Of a stretch of 63,534 nt of DNA, positions 52,875 to 62,511 are shown piece after piece (the first letter of the stretch is position 1; each line of letters starts with the position of its first letter). The translations under genes and the position numbers were made by a program. The stretch is from an uncultured Bacteroidota bacterium (lineage in GTDB: Bacteria > Bacteroidota > Bacteroidia > Bacteroidales > F082), in assembly GCA_903891085.1 (NCBI GenBank), contig CAITDJ010000037.1, positions 1 through 63,534 of the forward strand, written 5' to 3'. The notes beneath the pieces are model-generated. The model saw only the letters and a list, made by a program, of their open reading frames with translations, had not been told where the DNA came from and did not search any database.

Positions 52875-55025
52875 TTATTGTACGATTACTTTTACTGATT
52901 TCACAATGGTAGTATTTTGAAGTCGAACTAAATATACACCAGCTGGTAAGTTGATCGATTGGCTGTAAAGTCCGGATGTCTCGATCTGTTTGCTTTGTAA
53001 ACAGCGTCCTTGAAGATCAAATATTTCCAAAAGAAAACTTCCTGATATCTTATTAATATAAATCTGATTTGCATTTATATAGGCTTCAATCTGGTTTGCA
53101 TCTGTAATATGTTCATTTACTCCAACCGGTCCGAAATGAAGTACAAAACGGTTGGGATTATCATCCGTTGATGCGGTAAATTGATAGGTTTGATCAACGG
53201 AAAGGTCTTGTGTCATACCTGTTGTAATGTCTTCCAACATAATATCAGGCTTTGTTGCAAAAGTTTCAATACCAGCTAAATTAAGCGAATATTCCCCATT
53301 TGCAGGTATGTATATGCCTAACGGAATATTGAATGATCCTGTATTATAAGGCATTGAATTGAAGGCAACTTGCTTTTCATTTTCAATAATAGAATAAAGC
53401 TGAGGAATGCTTGCGTCCATACTGTACATCTTTTCAGCATCGAAAAAGTCTTTCCCATTGGTTCCCTGACTTTCAAACTGAATAAAGGATTCGTCATAAT
53501 TGATACCGTTGGCCAGGGTTAATTTCAATTGATCGACTACTAAAGATTGCGGACCTTTCATCCAGTTATTATCATGTGTTCTGGCAGCATTGGGTAGTGA
53601 GAGAGAAGTTCCTGATGCCTTGACAAAAAAGCCTTGTCCAACGGAAATTTTTCCATTGGCACCTGCAGATTTATGAGTACCATCCAAATAATACTCATAT
53701 CCTGCACCACCTGATTTATTCTCATTGTAAACACTATAATAACCATCCACTAGGTTGTCTTTTGTAACACCATCCCAATTAATGGCGGATGCAAATGGAT
53801 TACCTATAAAATTCCAATCAGTTCCTGAGTTGCCAAGAGTGACAGATTGATTACCGGTAGTAAGTATACCAGCAAAGACTTTGGTGGTGCTTCCACCATA
53901 ACTTGCTGTATATCCAACAAGATATCCGGTTCCAACGGCGAATTGTGGTGTTGCGCTAAAATCAACTGTATTAAGCGACCAATCTGCGTTTTTTAAGTTG
54001 AGCCAGTTTAAACTTCCGGCTGATTCACTCCATTTATAACAATCATAGGTGGCTCCGGTTGATTCATTAAAATTTGCTGCCAAAGGAGCAAAAACACCAT
54101 CGCAAATATTCTGTCCCGATACGGGTGATGAAATGAAATGACGCTTTGAATCACTGGCAATTACCTTTTTGATGGTAGCAGAACCTGAAACACTTCCATT
54201 GGTGATCAGCGAACCGCCATCTTCTATTACCAAACCTGCGGCACCATTACTATTGGTGAGGGTGCCGGTGACAGTGAGGGATTTGCCTGATTGAATATTT
54301 ACTACACCAGAACCATTAATAGTTAGACTATTAATAGTTACATCGGTTCCACTTATTAACAAGGTTGCCCCATTATTTACAGTAATTGAAGTACTTGAAG
54401 CATTCACCTGTAGCTCAAGGGTACCAGCATCTAAAACGGTCGCACCGCTATATGTTTTGGCAACAGAAGCATAAATTACTTTACTGTTTTCTTTAATGGT
54501 TAGCCCACCAGCGCCAGAAAATGTTGAACCTATTGTTAACTCTTTGCTATTAGGCCCATAAACATCAATAAAATTCCCATTATTGTTTATTGCACCTCCA
54601 ATGGTTAAATTACCACTAACAGGATTCAGTTCCATAGGGTTATAACCAGCTTTTATTGGGAAATTAATAGTTTGAGTATTACTTGAGTTATTCTCAATTT
54701 TTGGTTTAATTGAACTATAATCATAAAATGTATTTTCAGTTATCCCGTTAACTGTTCTTGCAGAACCTCCAGATCCAAACAGAATTCGATGACGATTTGT
54801 TGATGGAAGATCATTTGTCATTGTTGTTCCAACACTACCATCTAGAAATAGTATTTCTCCACCACCAGGCAAAGCAGCCCCGGAACCATTCCACCAATAA
54901 TTACTAACATTCCATTGACCGCTAATAGGACTCTGATCATTTCTCCAACTATATGTCGTTTGCCCAACAATAAAGTTGGAGGAAAACAAAACCGCACCAA
55001 CGAGTAATAGTAATTGTTTTTTCAT
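52875..55025 (-). CDS. Secreted beta-strand-repeat protein with T9SS sorting domain
   Basis: This 716-residue protein has a signal peptide (to IVGQT). Residues about 90-290 are repeating short strands like those of autotransporter-associated beta-strand (PATR) repeats (GNLTIGGAINNNGNFIDVYG, SGATVLDAGTLELQV, ITVNNGATLLISGTDVTI). A middle region (about 290-640) has Trp/Gly-rich loops of the kind seen in gliding or adhesion proteins. The last about 75 residues (INKISGSFLLEIFDLQGR to VYLVRLQNTTIVKSVKVIVQ) are a type-A T9SS sorting domain. It is probably surface-exposed or released; the ligand is unknown. A -7 box is at 55096-55103. Confidence 0.82.
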   Translation of the reverse strand: MKKQLLLLVGAVLFSSNFIVGQTTYSWRNDQSPISGQWNVSNYWWNGSGAALPGGGEILFLDGSVGTTMTNDLPSTNRHRILFGSGGSARTVNGITENTFYDYSSIKPKIENNSSNTQTINFPIKAGYNPMELNPVSGNLTIGGAINNNGNFIDVYGPNSKELTIGSTFSGAGGLTIKENSKVIYASVAKTYSGATVLDAGTLELQVNASSTSITVNNGATLLISGTDVTINSLTINGSGVVNIQSGKSLTVTGTLTNSNGAAGLVIEDGGSLITNGSVSGSATIKKVIASDSKRHFISSPVSGQNICDGVFAPLAANFNESTGATYDCYKWSESAGSLNWLNLKNADWSLNTVDFSATPQFAVGTGYLVGYTASYGGSTTKVFAGILTTGNQSVTLGNSGTDWNFIGNPFASAINWDGVTKDNLVDGYYSVYNENKSGGAGYEYYLDGTHKSAGANGKISVGQGFFVKASGTSLSLPNAARTHDNNWMKGPQSLVVDQLKLTLANGINYDESFIQFESQGTNGKDFFDAEKMYSMDASIPQLYSIIENEKQVAFNSMPYNTGSFNIPLGIYIPANGEYSLNLAGIETFATKPDIMLEDITTGMTQDLSVDQTYQFTASTDDNPNRFVLHFGPVGVNEHITDANQIEAYINANQIYINKISGSFLLEIFDLQGRCLQSKQIETSGLYSQSINLPAGVYLVRLQNTTIVKSVKVIVQ

Positions 55026-55095
55026 ACCTCAAATTTTTAATTGTTTTCTTTGATTCATTTTCGCAGCTAATATATAAAAAACTCCATTTAATCGA

Positions 55096-55103
55096 CAAAA
55101 ATA
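55096..55103 (-). promoter_or_regulatory. -7 box of the beta-strand-repeat protein operon
   Basis: The minus strand reads TATTTTTG (TAnnTTTG), 70 bp before the start; a TTG lies 17 bp upstream. Confidence 0.4.
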
Positions 55104-55123
55104 TATGAAAATATCTGTCTCAA

Positions 55124-58100
55124 TTAACCGATTATCAATCGTATAACCCTTATCCCATCACGGTGCTTCAACTGCAAAAAATAAATGCCGTTTGTCAGGT
55201 TGGAAAGGTCGATTTTTTCAATGTTGCTGTATAATAATTTGTGTTGTAGTAACTGCCCTTCTACACTATAAATACTTAATAAACAATCTGTTGCATTTTC
55301 TATAGTGGTCATTCCGGTACCGGGATTTGGATACACTTTCACCTGAGCCAAGGCCGCATTTTCGGGGGTGGCACTCATATCAATTTCAAGTACTATGGTG
55401 AGTTGCAGATCGCTCGTGAGCGTTTCGGTGACTGTTTGTGGCAAAAATCCGAATTTTTCAACTTTTACTGCAAACGGTTGCGGTACAGCCAGAAAGTTGG
55501 TATTTCCACCATCATCCGTCAGGCGTTCGGCCATATTGTTAAGTGTCACTTTTGCCTGTGCAATGGCATTGCCACCTACCTTTTCGATCACTTTCACTGA
55601 CAATTGGTGAAAGGGTGCTGCCATGGGAACCGAAGTGAAAACATGGTAGTCGCCTGGTCCAAAATAAATACTATGTCCGGCTGCATCCGTAACATTCACC
55701 GATTCGCCAGTGAAATAGTCGTACCATACTCCGGTTTTGGTGAAGCCGGGTGCCATATCAAAGCCTGAAGCGCCAATATTGGCAGCAATCACTACATCCA
55801 TACTATTGTGGGTGAGCCACATACGTTTTCCGTTTTGGGTAAGGCTGTGGGTGAAACTACCCATACGGAAGGCATCAGTTTTGCGAAGTGCTGCCATTCC
55901 GGACACGACACAATTGAGTCGTTCGCGGGCTTCGTTGTTCAGGTAATCCCAGCGTGGTGGTTTGTTTGCCAGCCGGTCGCCGCCAAACATAATACTATAA
56001 TCGTAGCCCATTTCCTGAAACTCCCACATCATTTTCGGACCGGGAATCCCCATGAAAAGTGCCACCGCCTGTTCCTGATGACGGATAGCAGTGAGGGAGT
56101 CTTTGATATTATATCCTTCGCTGCTGTTACCATACGACAATGCCTCAAACATCACGCGCTCTTCGTCGTGGTTTTCCATATAGTCGATCAGGTTGGGATA
56201 ATTCCAGCCACGACTGCCATGATAAGCCCACGACAGGTCTGAATTATCCTGCCATCCCATACTCACCTGTTTGTAATGATCGTGCATGGCACTCCAAAGC
56301 AACATGCCCGTATTTGCCAGTACGGTCTCCTCGTCGTTGTTGGCAAGGTGCTCAAGAATAACATAGGTATTCGGATTAACAGATTTTATATGGTTATAAT
56401 AATCAGTCAGGATATTGACCCGGCTCTGGTCGTAAGCACTCCAGGCGCCCACATCTTCGCCTGTATTGTTTTGGGTAAGGCCTTTGGAGAGGTCGAGACG
56501 GAAACCATCCACCTTGAATTCTGTTATCCAATAAGAAAATACATCTTTGATAAACTGGCGGGTTGATGCACTTTCGTGATTAAAGTCGTACCCGATACTA
56601 TACGGATGCGTCGCCTGCGGATTGAACCATGGATTACTGCCCGAAGGCTGGCCGCTGCTTCCGGCATTCGGATCAAAATACATCTGCACCATCGGATTAA
56701 GTCCGTAGGCGTGGTTGGTCACGATATCGAGGATAACAGCGATATCGCGTTTGTGACATTCATCGATGAACTGTTTATAGGCTTCGGGCGTGCCATAATA
56801 TTTGTCGGTTGCAAAGAAAAAGTTCGGTGCATAACCCCAACTTTCGTTGCCGTCAAATTCAATCACAGGCATCAGTTCGATGGCATTCACCCCGAGGTCT
56901 TCAAGATAATCGAGTTTTGTTTGAACCTCGTTCAGGCTGCGTGTTTCGACGAAATCGCGTACCAGGAGTTCATAAATAAACAAGTCGGATTGGGTAGCAT
57001 TTACGGCTGCAGGCGTGAAGCTTGGCACCTGCCAGCTATAGGTTGGCTGGTCGGTTTGAAAAACACTGACCACGCCGATGGTTTTGTCGAATGGATACGG
57101 TTTAAGCGCAGGAAATGTAGTGGCTGGAATCCAGCGGTCGTTCCATGGATCCAGGATTTTTTCGCAGTAGGCGTCGGCAATTTTCAGGTTACCATCAATA
57201 TAATACTGGTAAGCGTATTCCATACCCGCCTCCAGGCCATTGAGAGTTACCCAGTAATGTTTTCCGTCGGGTGTTCGTTTCATATAATTGGCGTCATTTG
57301 GCAGCCATTCGCTGTACTCGCCAATGGCAAAGGCAAAGTTTTTTTGTCCGGCAGGATCGTGCAACACAAGTGTTACAGTGTTATTATTGATATAGTTGAT
57401 TCCATTTTTAAGTCCGGCAGGCAACGCCTCCACCACCACGGGGCCACGAAGATAAATCTGAACCGAATCGCTCACCTGCGCTGTATTAGCTGTTGCGATC
57501 GCCTTAATCCAATGTGAACCTGACGGGAGCGACTGCAATAATAAGGGATAGGAAAGGGAAGAACCTGTTTCCTGAGTTAAGAAGGTATTATCAATATACA
57601 AGGCTATCTGGTTGTTCTGCAAGGCTTCGACGCAAACCGGCAACACCGTATTCGGACTAACCAGGGGTTCGCGGCGCGAAGGATTCAGAATTTTAACATT
57701 CAGTGCAAGCGAATACACTTCTACAAAAACATCGGAGCCATCGGCATTCTTTTGTTCGAGGTAGTAGCCGCCATCCTGCTCAACATCACTTCGGAAAACG
57801 AAGGCCATTTTCTGTATTTGTTCGGCAGCAGGAACGCCGTAATATGACCTTATATCACTGATGGTGAGGCTATACAGATTGTCTTCAAGTCGGGTAAATT
57901 TGGTTTCCGGTGTATTTTCTCCCCAATCTGTTTTCACATATTTCCAGTCGGAGGAGTTCACACTCAGGTTGGTAATCACACCGGTATGGGCATATACATC
58001 ACCTGTGTAATCGAATAAACCGCCATTTCCATAGGCTGCATTAAAATAAATAGTGAGCGGTTGCCCTTCGAGCGGGAAAGCGGGCTCGGTGGTGATCATA

Positions 58101-58927
58101 CTTGCATGTCCGCCACAATCGAAGGTCTGGTCAACGATATAACTGAAGTTATTTCCGTTGTTGTTGTTCATTTTCAGCGTGATGAGATCATAATCAGCCG
58201 TTGGATTGGTGATAACACTGCTGAAAAGGTAATAGCTTACCGATGTTTGGCTGGCCTGAGCAGGAATCACAGCTGTAACCGTAGTTGAGCTGATTGTCAT
58301 GTTGATGATTGACGAGGAGGTCCAGCCGTTGGTGGAATAAACAAGGAAAAAATGTTCGGTCGGATTTGGTGAAGCGGATAGTTGGCCCGTTATCGTCACA
58401 GGATCGAGATTGGTTACCAACACAGGTTGTTGGGTTACCTCGGCTATTTCGACCGGTGCTGAAGCTGTTTCCATGAAAACTGCGGTTGTATTCGCATAAC
58501 CATTATCTTTCCAAACCACAGTGTACCAACGGTTTTGTGTCATGAGAATACTGTTGTTCGGGTCGGATGGCGTTCCGTAGGTAAAATCACTCACCTGGTT
58601 GATACCAACATTTTCATTGGCTGCCCATTGGTTTCCCCAGGGATTGCTGAAAGATGTGCTCACAAACTTGAACTGCTGCGTTCCGGTGGTACCTGTGTAT
58701 TGAAATGAGCTGACCCAACGGGCTGTTCCGGTCGAAATCTTTTGCAGCTCAAAATCACCTCCCATATCGGGGGTATTGGCCCAGGCGTTCCAATCACCGG
58801 GCATACGCAGGCCATCGGGTTCATAAATTTGCGCCTTTCCTGTGTTCGAAACACCCATCACCAGCAGCACGACAAGGGTGAATAATCCTAATAATTTTAT
58901 AAGTTGTTGTTTAACTGTCATTTTCAT
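55124..58927 (-). CDS. Secreted GH13 alpha-amylase-family protein with T9SS sorting domain
   Basis: The start ATG 58927 (MKMTVKQQLIKLL) begins a signal peptide. An N-terminal module (IYEPDGLRMPGDWNAWANTP, related to the N-terminus of the next gene) and Ig-like domains precede the catalytic barrel at about residues 640-1080. The four GH13 regions are visible: DIVTNHA (I), GFRLDLSKG with nucleophile Asp (II), VILEHL with acid/base Glu (III) and MENHDEER (IV). A beta domain and a type-A T9SS sorting domain (VYPNPGTGMTTIENAT, GIYFLQLKHRDG) follow. It degrades starch, glycogen or a related alpha-glucan outside the cell; the exact linkage is not told. Confidence 0.9.
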   Translation of the reverse strand: MKMTVKQQLIKLLGLFTLVVLLVMGVSNTGKAQIYEPDGLRMPGDWNAWANTPDMGGDFELQKISTGTARWVSSFQYTGTTGTQQFKFVSTSFSNPWGNQWAANENVGINQVSDFTYGTPSDPNNSILMTQNRWYTVVWKDNGYANTTAVFMETASAPVEIAEVTQQPVLVTNLDPVTITGQLSASPNPTEHFFLVYSTNGWTSSSIINMTISSTTVTAVIPAQASQTSVSYYLFSSVITNPTADYDLITLKMNNNNGNNFSYIVDQTFDCGGHASMITTEPAFPLEGQPLTIYFNAAYGNGGLFDYTGDVYAHTGVITNLSVNSSDWKYVKTDWGENTPETKFTRLEDNLYSLTISDIRSYYGVPAAEQIQKMAFVFRSDVEQDGGYYLEQKNADGSDVFVEVYSLALNVKILNPSRREPLVSPNTVLPVCVEALQNNQIALYIDNTFLTQETGSSLSYPLLLQSLPSGSHWIKAIATANTAQVSDSVQIYLRGPVVVEALPAGLKNGINYINNNTVTLVLHDPAGQKNFAFAIGEYSEWLPNDANYMKRTPDGKHYWVTLNGLEAGMEYAYQYYIDGNLKIADAYCEKILDPWNDRWIPATTFPALKPYPFDKTIGVVSVFQTDQPTYSWQVPSFTPAAVNATQSDLFIYELLVRDFVETRSLNEVQTKLDYLEDLGVNAIELMPVIEFDGNESWGYAPNFFFATDKYYGTPEAYKQFIDECHKRDIAVILDIVTNHAYGLNPMVQMYFDPNAGSSGQPSGSNPWFNPQATHPYSIGYDFNHESASTRQFIKDVFSYWITEFKVDGFRLDLSKGLTQNNTGEDVGAWSAYDQSRVNILTDYYNHIKSVNPNTYVILEHLANNDEETVLANTGMLLWSAMHDHYKQVSMGWQDNSDLSWAYHGSRGWNYPNLIDYMENHDEERVMFEALSYGNSSEGYNIKDSLTAIRHQEQAVALFMGIPGPKMMWEFQEMGYDYSIMFGGDRLANKPPRWDYLNNEARERLNCVVSGMAALRKTDAFRMGSFTHSLTQNGKRMWLTHNSMDVVIAANIGASGFDMAPGFTKTGVWYDYFTGESVNVTDAAGHSIYFGPGDYHVFTSVPMAAPFHQLSVKVIEKVGGNAIAQAKVTLNNMAERLTDDGGNTNFLAVPQPFAVKVEKFGFLPQTVTETLTSDLQLTIVLEIDMSATPENAALAQVKVYPNPGTGMTTIENATDCLLSIYSVEGQLLQHKLLYSNIEKIDLSNLTNGIYFLQLKHRDGIRVIRLIIG

Positions 58928-58980
58928 GGTAGCAGGTATCATTTTTGTGAAAAAGAAAGGAAGCAAATTAATAATTATTT

Positions 58981-59012
58981 AGGTGAAAGTTGAGCATACC
59001 CAACCTTCACCT
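58981..59012 (-). terminator. Hairpin after the repeat protein gene
   Basis: On the minus strand, arms AGGTGAAGGTTG and CAACTTTCACCT pair with one G-U and enclose an 8-base loop, 29 bp after the stop at 59041. The following sequence is A/T-rich but has no T-run, so termination is likely but not classic. Confidence 0.5.
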
Positions 59013-59040
59013 TTGATGAAATATTGTTTTAACAAAAACC

Positions 59041-62000
59041 TTACTGTTTGATTAACAGATGATTTCTGATTTGATTCGAAGAAGTTACTCTGATCATATA
59101 CACGCCAGATGGCAGGTTTTCTGTTTGAATCTGCTGCTTATTGCCTGTAAATGATTGTGATACTACAATTCGTCCGGAAACATCAAACAACTGAACAGTT
59201 ACATCTTCTGTTGATTCCACTGTAATTGAATTGTTGAATGGGTTCGGGTATAGGGTTACATCCATCTTTTGTTCGTCCAATCCTACATAATAGGTAACGG
59301 TATAGGTGGTATCGCCTGAAATATTTCCTTCAGGGTCAACAGTTAGCTCAAGATTTGGGCCTTGAACCAGCCAGATACCATCGGCAGAACCATCGTCCTC
59401 AATCACACCCCATTCATAAATTCCGGGAAGCAGATCGAGTGTTACTGTCCATACATTGCCAAATTGAACCATATCAACAAGTTCCCAGTTCGTCATTTCT
59501 CCCTTGAACTTGATATTTGTATAAATTCCTGTGGCATCGGTAACTGTGAATAAAACAGGGTAATATATCAATTCTGTGGCGACCATAAGAACGCCTGAAA
59601 CATTGGTTATTCCGTCCCAAAAACCGCCACCACCATCAGAATAACCACCATACACAAACTCCTGACCGAGGTATAAGAAACGACTGGCATAATAATAGGT
59701 TCCTTCGCTTGTAATTTCGTTACTCAGGTTGGTGATGAACTCATCGTTGTTTCCCGACGGGCCATTGAAGTCAGCGATTATCCAGTTTGTCCATAAAGCA
59801 GGATCGGTATCAGAGGTGCTGTATCCAATCCATGACTGTAAACCGGGAGCAGGATCAGCCTGACCCGTGATGCCTTCGATCCAAGCCTGGGCAAAGACAT
59901 CGAATTGCTGACCGGGAACAATGGTACCGCTTTCTGGCCATTGAATATTTGCAAATGCGATAAATGGATCAGGTGGTGTAGTGCTTACAGTCAGCACTCC
60001 GCTTATATTGCTGGTGCCGTCCCAGAAACCTCCGCCGCCTTCCGAAAAACCGCCATACACAAAGTCTTGTTCAGCCAACTGGAACCGGCTTGCATAATAA
60101 TATACTCCTTCGGCAACAATGGCAGCACCCAGGTCAGCTGCATATTCATCATTGTTACCCTGATCATTACCAAAGGATGCAACGATCCAGTTTGTCCAGG
60201 TGGAAGGGTCTGAATTATCGGTACTATATCCAATCCATGACTGAATTCCTTCGCCCTGACCGACTGCGTCGGTAATCCCTTCGGCATAGACTTGTGCATA
60301 AACACTAAATTCCTGTCCGGGTTCAATTGAACCGCTGCCAGGCCATTGGATGTTGGCAAAACCGATAAACGGATCGGGGGGTGTGGTGCTAACAGCCAGC
60401 ACTCCACTTACATTATCAATACCATCCCAGAATCCGCCACCGAAATCTGAATAGCCACCATACACAAAATCCTGTGCTTCAAACTGGAAGCGGGTTGCAT
60501 AGTAATAGATTCCTTCGTCAGCCAGTAATATGCCGATATTGGCTAAATATTCATCGTTGTTTCCTGCATCAGCATTAAAAGTGGCTGGTACCCAGTTTGT
60601 CCATACCGAAGGATCTGTATCTTCGGTGCTGTATCCAATCCATGCTTGTATTCCGGCTCCCTGGCCAACTGCTTCGGTGATGCCCTGAACGAAAACCTGA
60701 CCAAAAACATCGTAATCCTCACCGGGTGCAATAAGTCCACTGCCCGGCCATTGCAGGTTAGCCCAGTTTATTCCCGGCTCCTGAATAAAAGTAACGGTGA
60801 GTACACCTGATACATTGGTGGTTCCGTCCCAGAAACCGCCATTATCGATAGAATAGCCACCATAAACAAATGACTGGTCATCGAGTTGAAAACGACTGGC
60901 ATAGTAATAGGTTCCTTCGGTAACAATAGAAGCGCCGATATTAGCAAGGAATTCATCGTTGTTTCCGACATCATTATTGAAAGTAGCCGGCTCCCAATCG
61001 GTCCATCCTGCCGGATCTGTATTTTCGTCACTATAGCCAATCCAGCATTGGATGCCTTCGCCCTGCCCCACTGCCTCAGTGATTCCAATAGCATACACCT
61101 GAGCGTACACGTCAAAATCCTGACCCGGTTCAATTTGTCCGTCAGCCGGCCATTGCAGGTTAACCCAATTGATTTCCGGATCGGGGATACCGGCAACAGT
61201 AAGCACACCGGAAATATTGGTGGTTCCATCCCAGAATCCACCACTTACATCAGAATAGCCACCATACACAAAACTCTGGTCATCAAGCTGAAAGCGACTG
61301 GCATAGTAATAGATTCCTTCGGTTACAATAGAGGCTCCGATATTTGCAAGGAATTCATCATTGTTTCCGACATCGTTACTGAAAGAAGCCGGCACCCATT
61401 CGGTCCAGCCCGATGGGTTTGAATTATCCGTGCTATAACCGATCCATGCCTGAATGCCAGCTCCCTGTCCAACTACATCAGTAATACCTTCGGCATACAC
61501 CTGTGCGTACACGTCAAAATCCTGACCCGGTTCAATCTGCCCATCGGCCGGCCATTGTAAATTCGCCCAGCTGATGAAATCGGGTTGACTGCCACCTACA
61601 GTGTACGCATAGTTAGCACCCAGATTGTTGTTGATTCGGATAGTCAGTAAGTCAATATCGGCTGAGAGATCAGTCACTGTAGAACTTAAGGCATAGTATT
61701 GTACGGTGGTTCCTTCAATCTGGCCGGGAATGGAAGCAATTCCTGTACTACCCGTCATATTGACTGGTATCACTACAGATGAGTTCCAATCAGTAGTTGT
61801 ATAACGGACATAAAAAACCTCTTCGGGCGAAGGTGTTTGATCGGTGGTAAGGGTGATGTCGACAACTTCGCCGGCAGCTACTTCGGCCGGAACCGAAACG
61901 GTAAGGATTTCAACGGGTTCATTTGTTGTTTCCATAAAGATGGCATGGGTGTTTGCATAACCAGCGTCTTCCCATACCACCGTGTACCATTTGTCATCCG

Positions 62001-62442
62001 ACAACGCGATATTGTTGTCGATAGCTGATTGATAAGTGTACTCCTGCAAGCTGTTCATGGTAACATTTACACCCGCCCATTTGTTCGCAAAGGCATTTGC
62101 CTCCGGACCACTGGTGAAAAGCCAGTCGAAATTGCCATCTACAAGGTCACCGCCTGAAGCTGCAACATGAAAAATGGTTTGCCATCGGGTTGTTCCGATG
62201 GTAATTTTGGTCACCCGCCCGCCGGCAACCTGGGTGGCGCTGGCAAGGGCAAGATTATTTACCGGAGGATTTGTCCAAGTGTTCCACTCTCCCGGCATAT
62301 TCAGCCCTTCGGGTTCATAAATCTGCGCGCACAGATTTGTGTTTAACATCAAAAGACCAATGACACCAACCAGCAGGCCAATGCAAAATGATTTTTGAGT
62401 AAACATCAGGTTTTTCCGTTGTTTTGTGTAAAAATTTTTCAT
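59041..62442 (-). CDS. Secreted protein with five 134-residue repeats, starch-binding-like end and T9SS sorting domain
   Basis: This 1133-residue protein has a signal peptide (to NTNLCAQ), then an N-terminal module related to that of the GH13 protein (IYEPEGLNMPGEWNTWTNPP). From about residue 288, five repeats of about 134 residues begin ANLQWPADG or similar and end GGFWDGTTNVSGVLTV, with invariant PGQxFDVYAQ, QSWIGYSTxNxDPxxWTNW and GxYYYASRFQ. A last module (FTVTDATGIYTNIKFKGEMTNWE) looks like a CBM20/48-type starch-binding fold, and a T9SS sorting domain ends it. It has no catalytic residues that I recognise; a glycan-binding or surface-layer role is inferred. An internal start at 62406 is possible. 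Confidence 0.82.
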   Translation of the reverse strand: MKNFYTKQRKNLMFTQKSFCIGLLVGVIGLLMLNTNLCAQIYEPEGLNMPGEWNTWTNPPVNNLALASATQVAGGRVTKITIGTTRWQTIFHVAASGGDLVDGNFDWLFTSGPEANAFANKWAGVNVTMNSLQEYTYQSAIDNNIALSDDKWYTVVWEDAGYANTHAIFMETTNEPVEILTVSVPAEVAAGEVVDITLTTDQTPSPEEVFYVRYTTTDWNSSVVIPVNMTGSTGIASIPGQIEGTTVQYYALSSTVTDLSADIDLLTIRINNNLGANYAYTVGGSQPDFISWANLQWPADGQIEPGQDFDVYAQVYAEGITDVVGQGAGIQAWIGYSTDNSNPSGWTEWVPASFSNDVGNNDEFLANIGASIVTEGIYYYASRFQLDDQSFVYGGYSDVSGGFWDGTTNISGVLTVAGIPDPEINWVNLQWPADGQIEPGQDFDVYAQVYAIGITEAVGQGEGIQCWIGYSDENTDPAGWTDWEPATFNNDVGNNDEFLANIGASIVTEGTYYYASRFQLDDQSFVYGGYSIDNGGFWDGTTNVSGVLTVTFIQEPGINWANLQWPGSGLIAPGEDYDVFGQVFVQGITEAVGQGAGIQAWIGYSTEDTDPSVWTNWVPATFNADAGNNDEYLANIGILLADEGIYYYATRFQFEAQDFVYGGYSDFGGGFWDGIDNVSGVLAVSTTPPDPFIGFANIQWPGSGSIEPGQEFSVYAQVYAEGITDAVGQGEGIQSWIGYSTDNSDPSTWTNWIVASFGNDQGNNDEYAADLGAAIVAEGVYYYASRFQLAEQDFVYGGFSEGGGGFWDGTSNISGVLTVSTTPPDPFIAFANIQWPESGTIVPGQQFDVFAQAWIEGITGQADPAPGLQSWIGYSTSDTDPALWTNWIIADFNGPSGNNDEFITNLSNEITSEGTYYYASRFLYLGQEFVYGGYSDGGGGFWDGITNVSGVLMVATELIYYPVLFTVTDATGIYTNIKFKGEMTNWELVDMVQFGNVWTVTLDLLPGIYEWGVIEDDGSADGIWLVQGPNLELTVDPEGNISGDTTYTVTYYVGLDEQKMDVTLYPNPFNNSITVESTEDVTVQLFDVSGRIVVSQSFTGNKQQIQTENLPSGVYMIRVTSSNQIRNHLLIKQ

Positions 62443-62478
62443 TTTATTAATTGTTAAGGTTTCTTACTGTGGTTTTTA

Positions 62479-62486
62479 CAAATATA
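62479..62486 (-). promoter_or_regulatory. -7 box of the five-repeat protein gene
   Basis: The minus strand reads TATATTTG (TAnnTTTG), 36 bp upstream of the start at 62442. Confidence 0.5.
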
Positions 62487-62511
62487 GTATTTTTCAGGAT
62501 GAATATTTTGT

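Noticed and set aside
56576..57517. 313-residue plus-strand ORF
   Set aside because: It is antisense to the GH13 gene, whose catalytic motifs are all on the minus strand; the plus-strand product has no recognisable domain.
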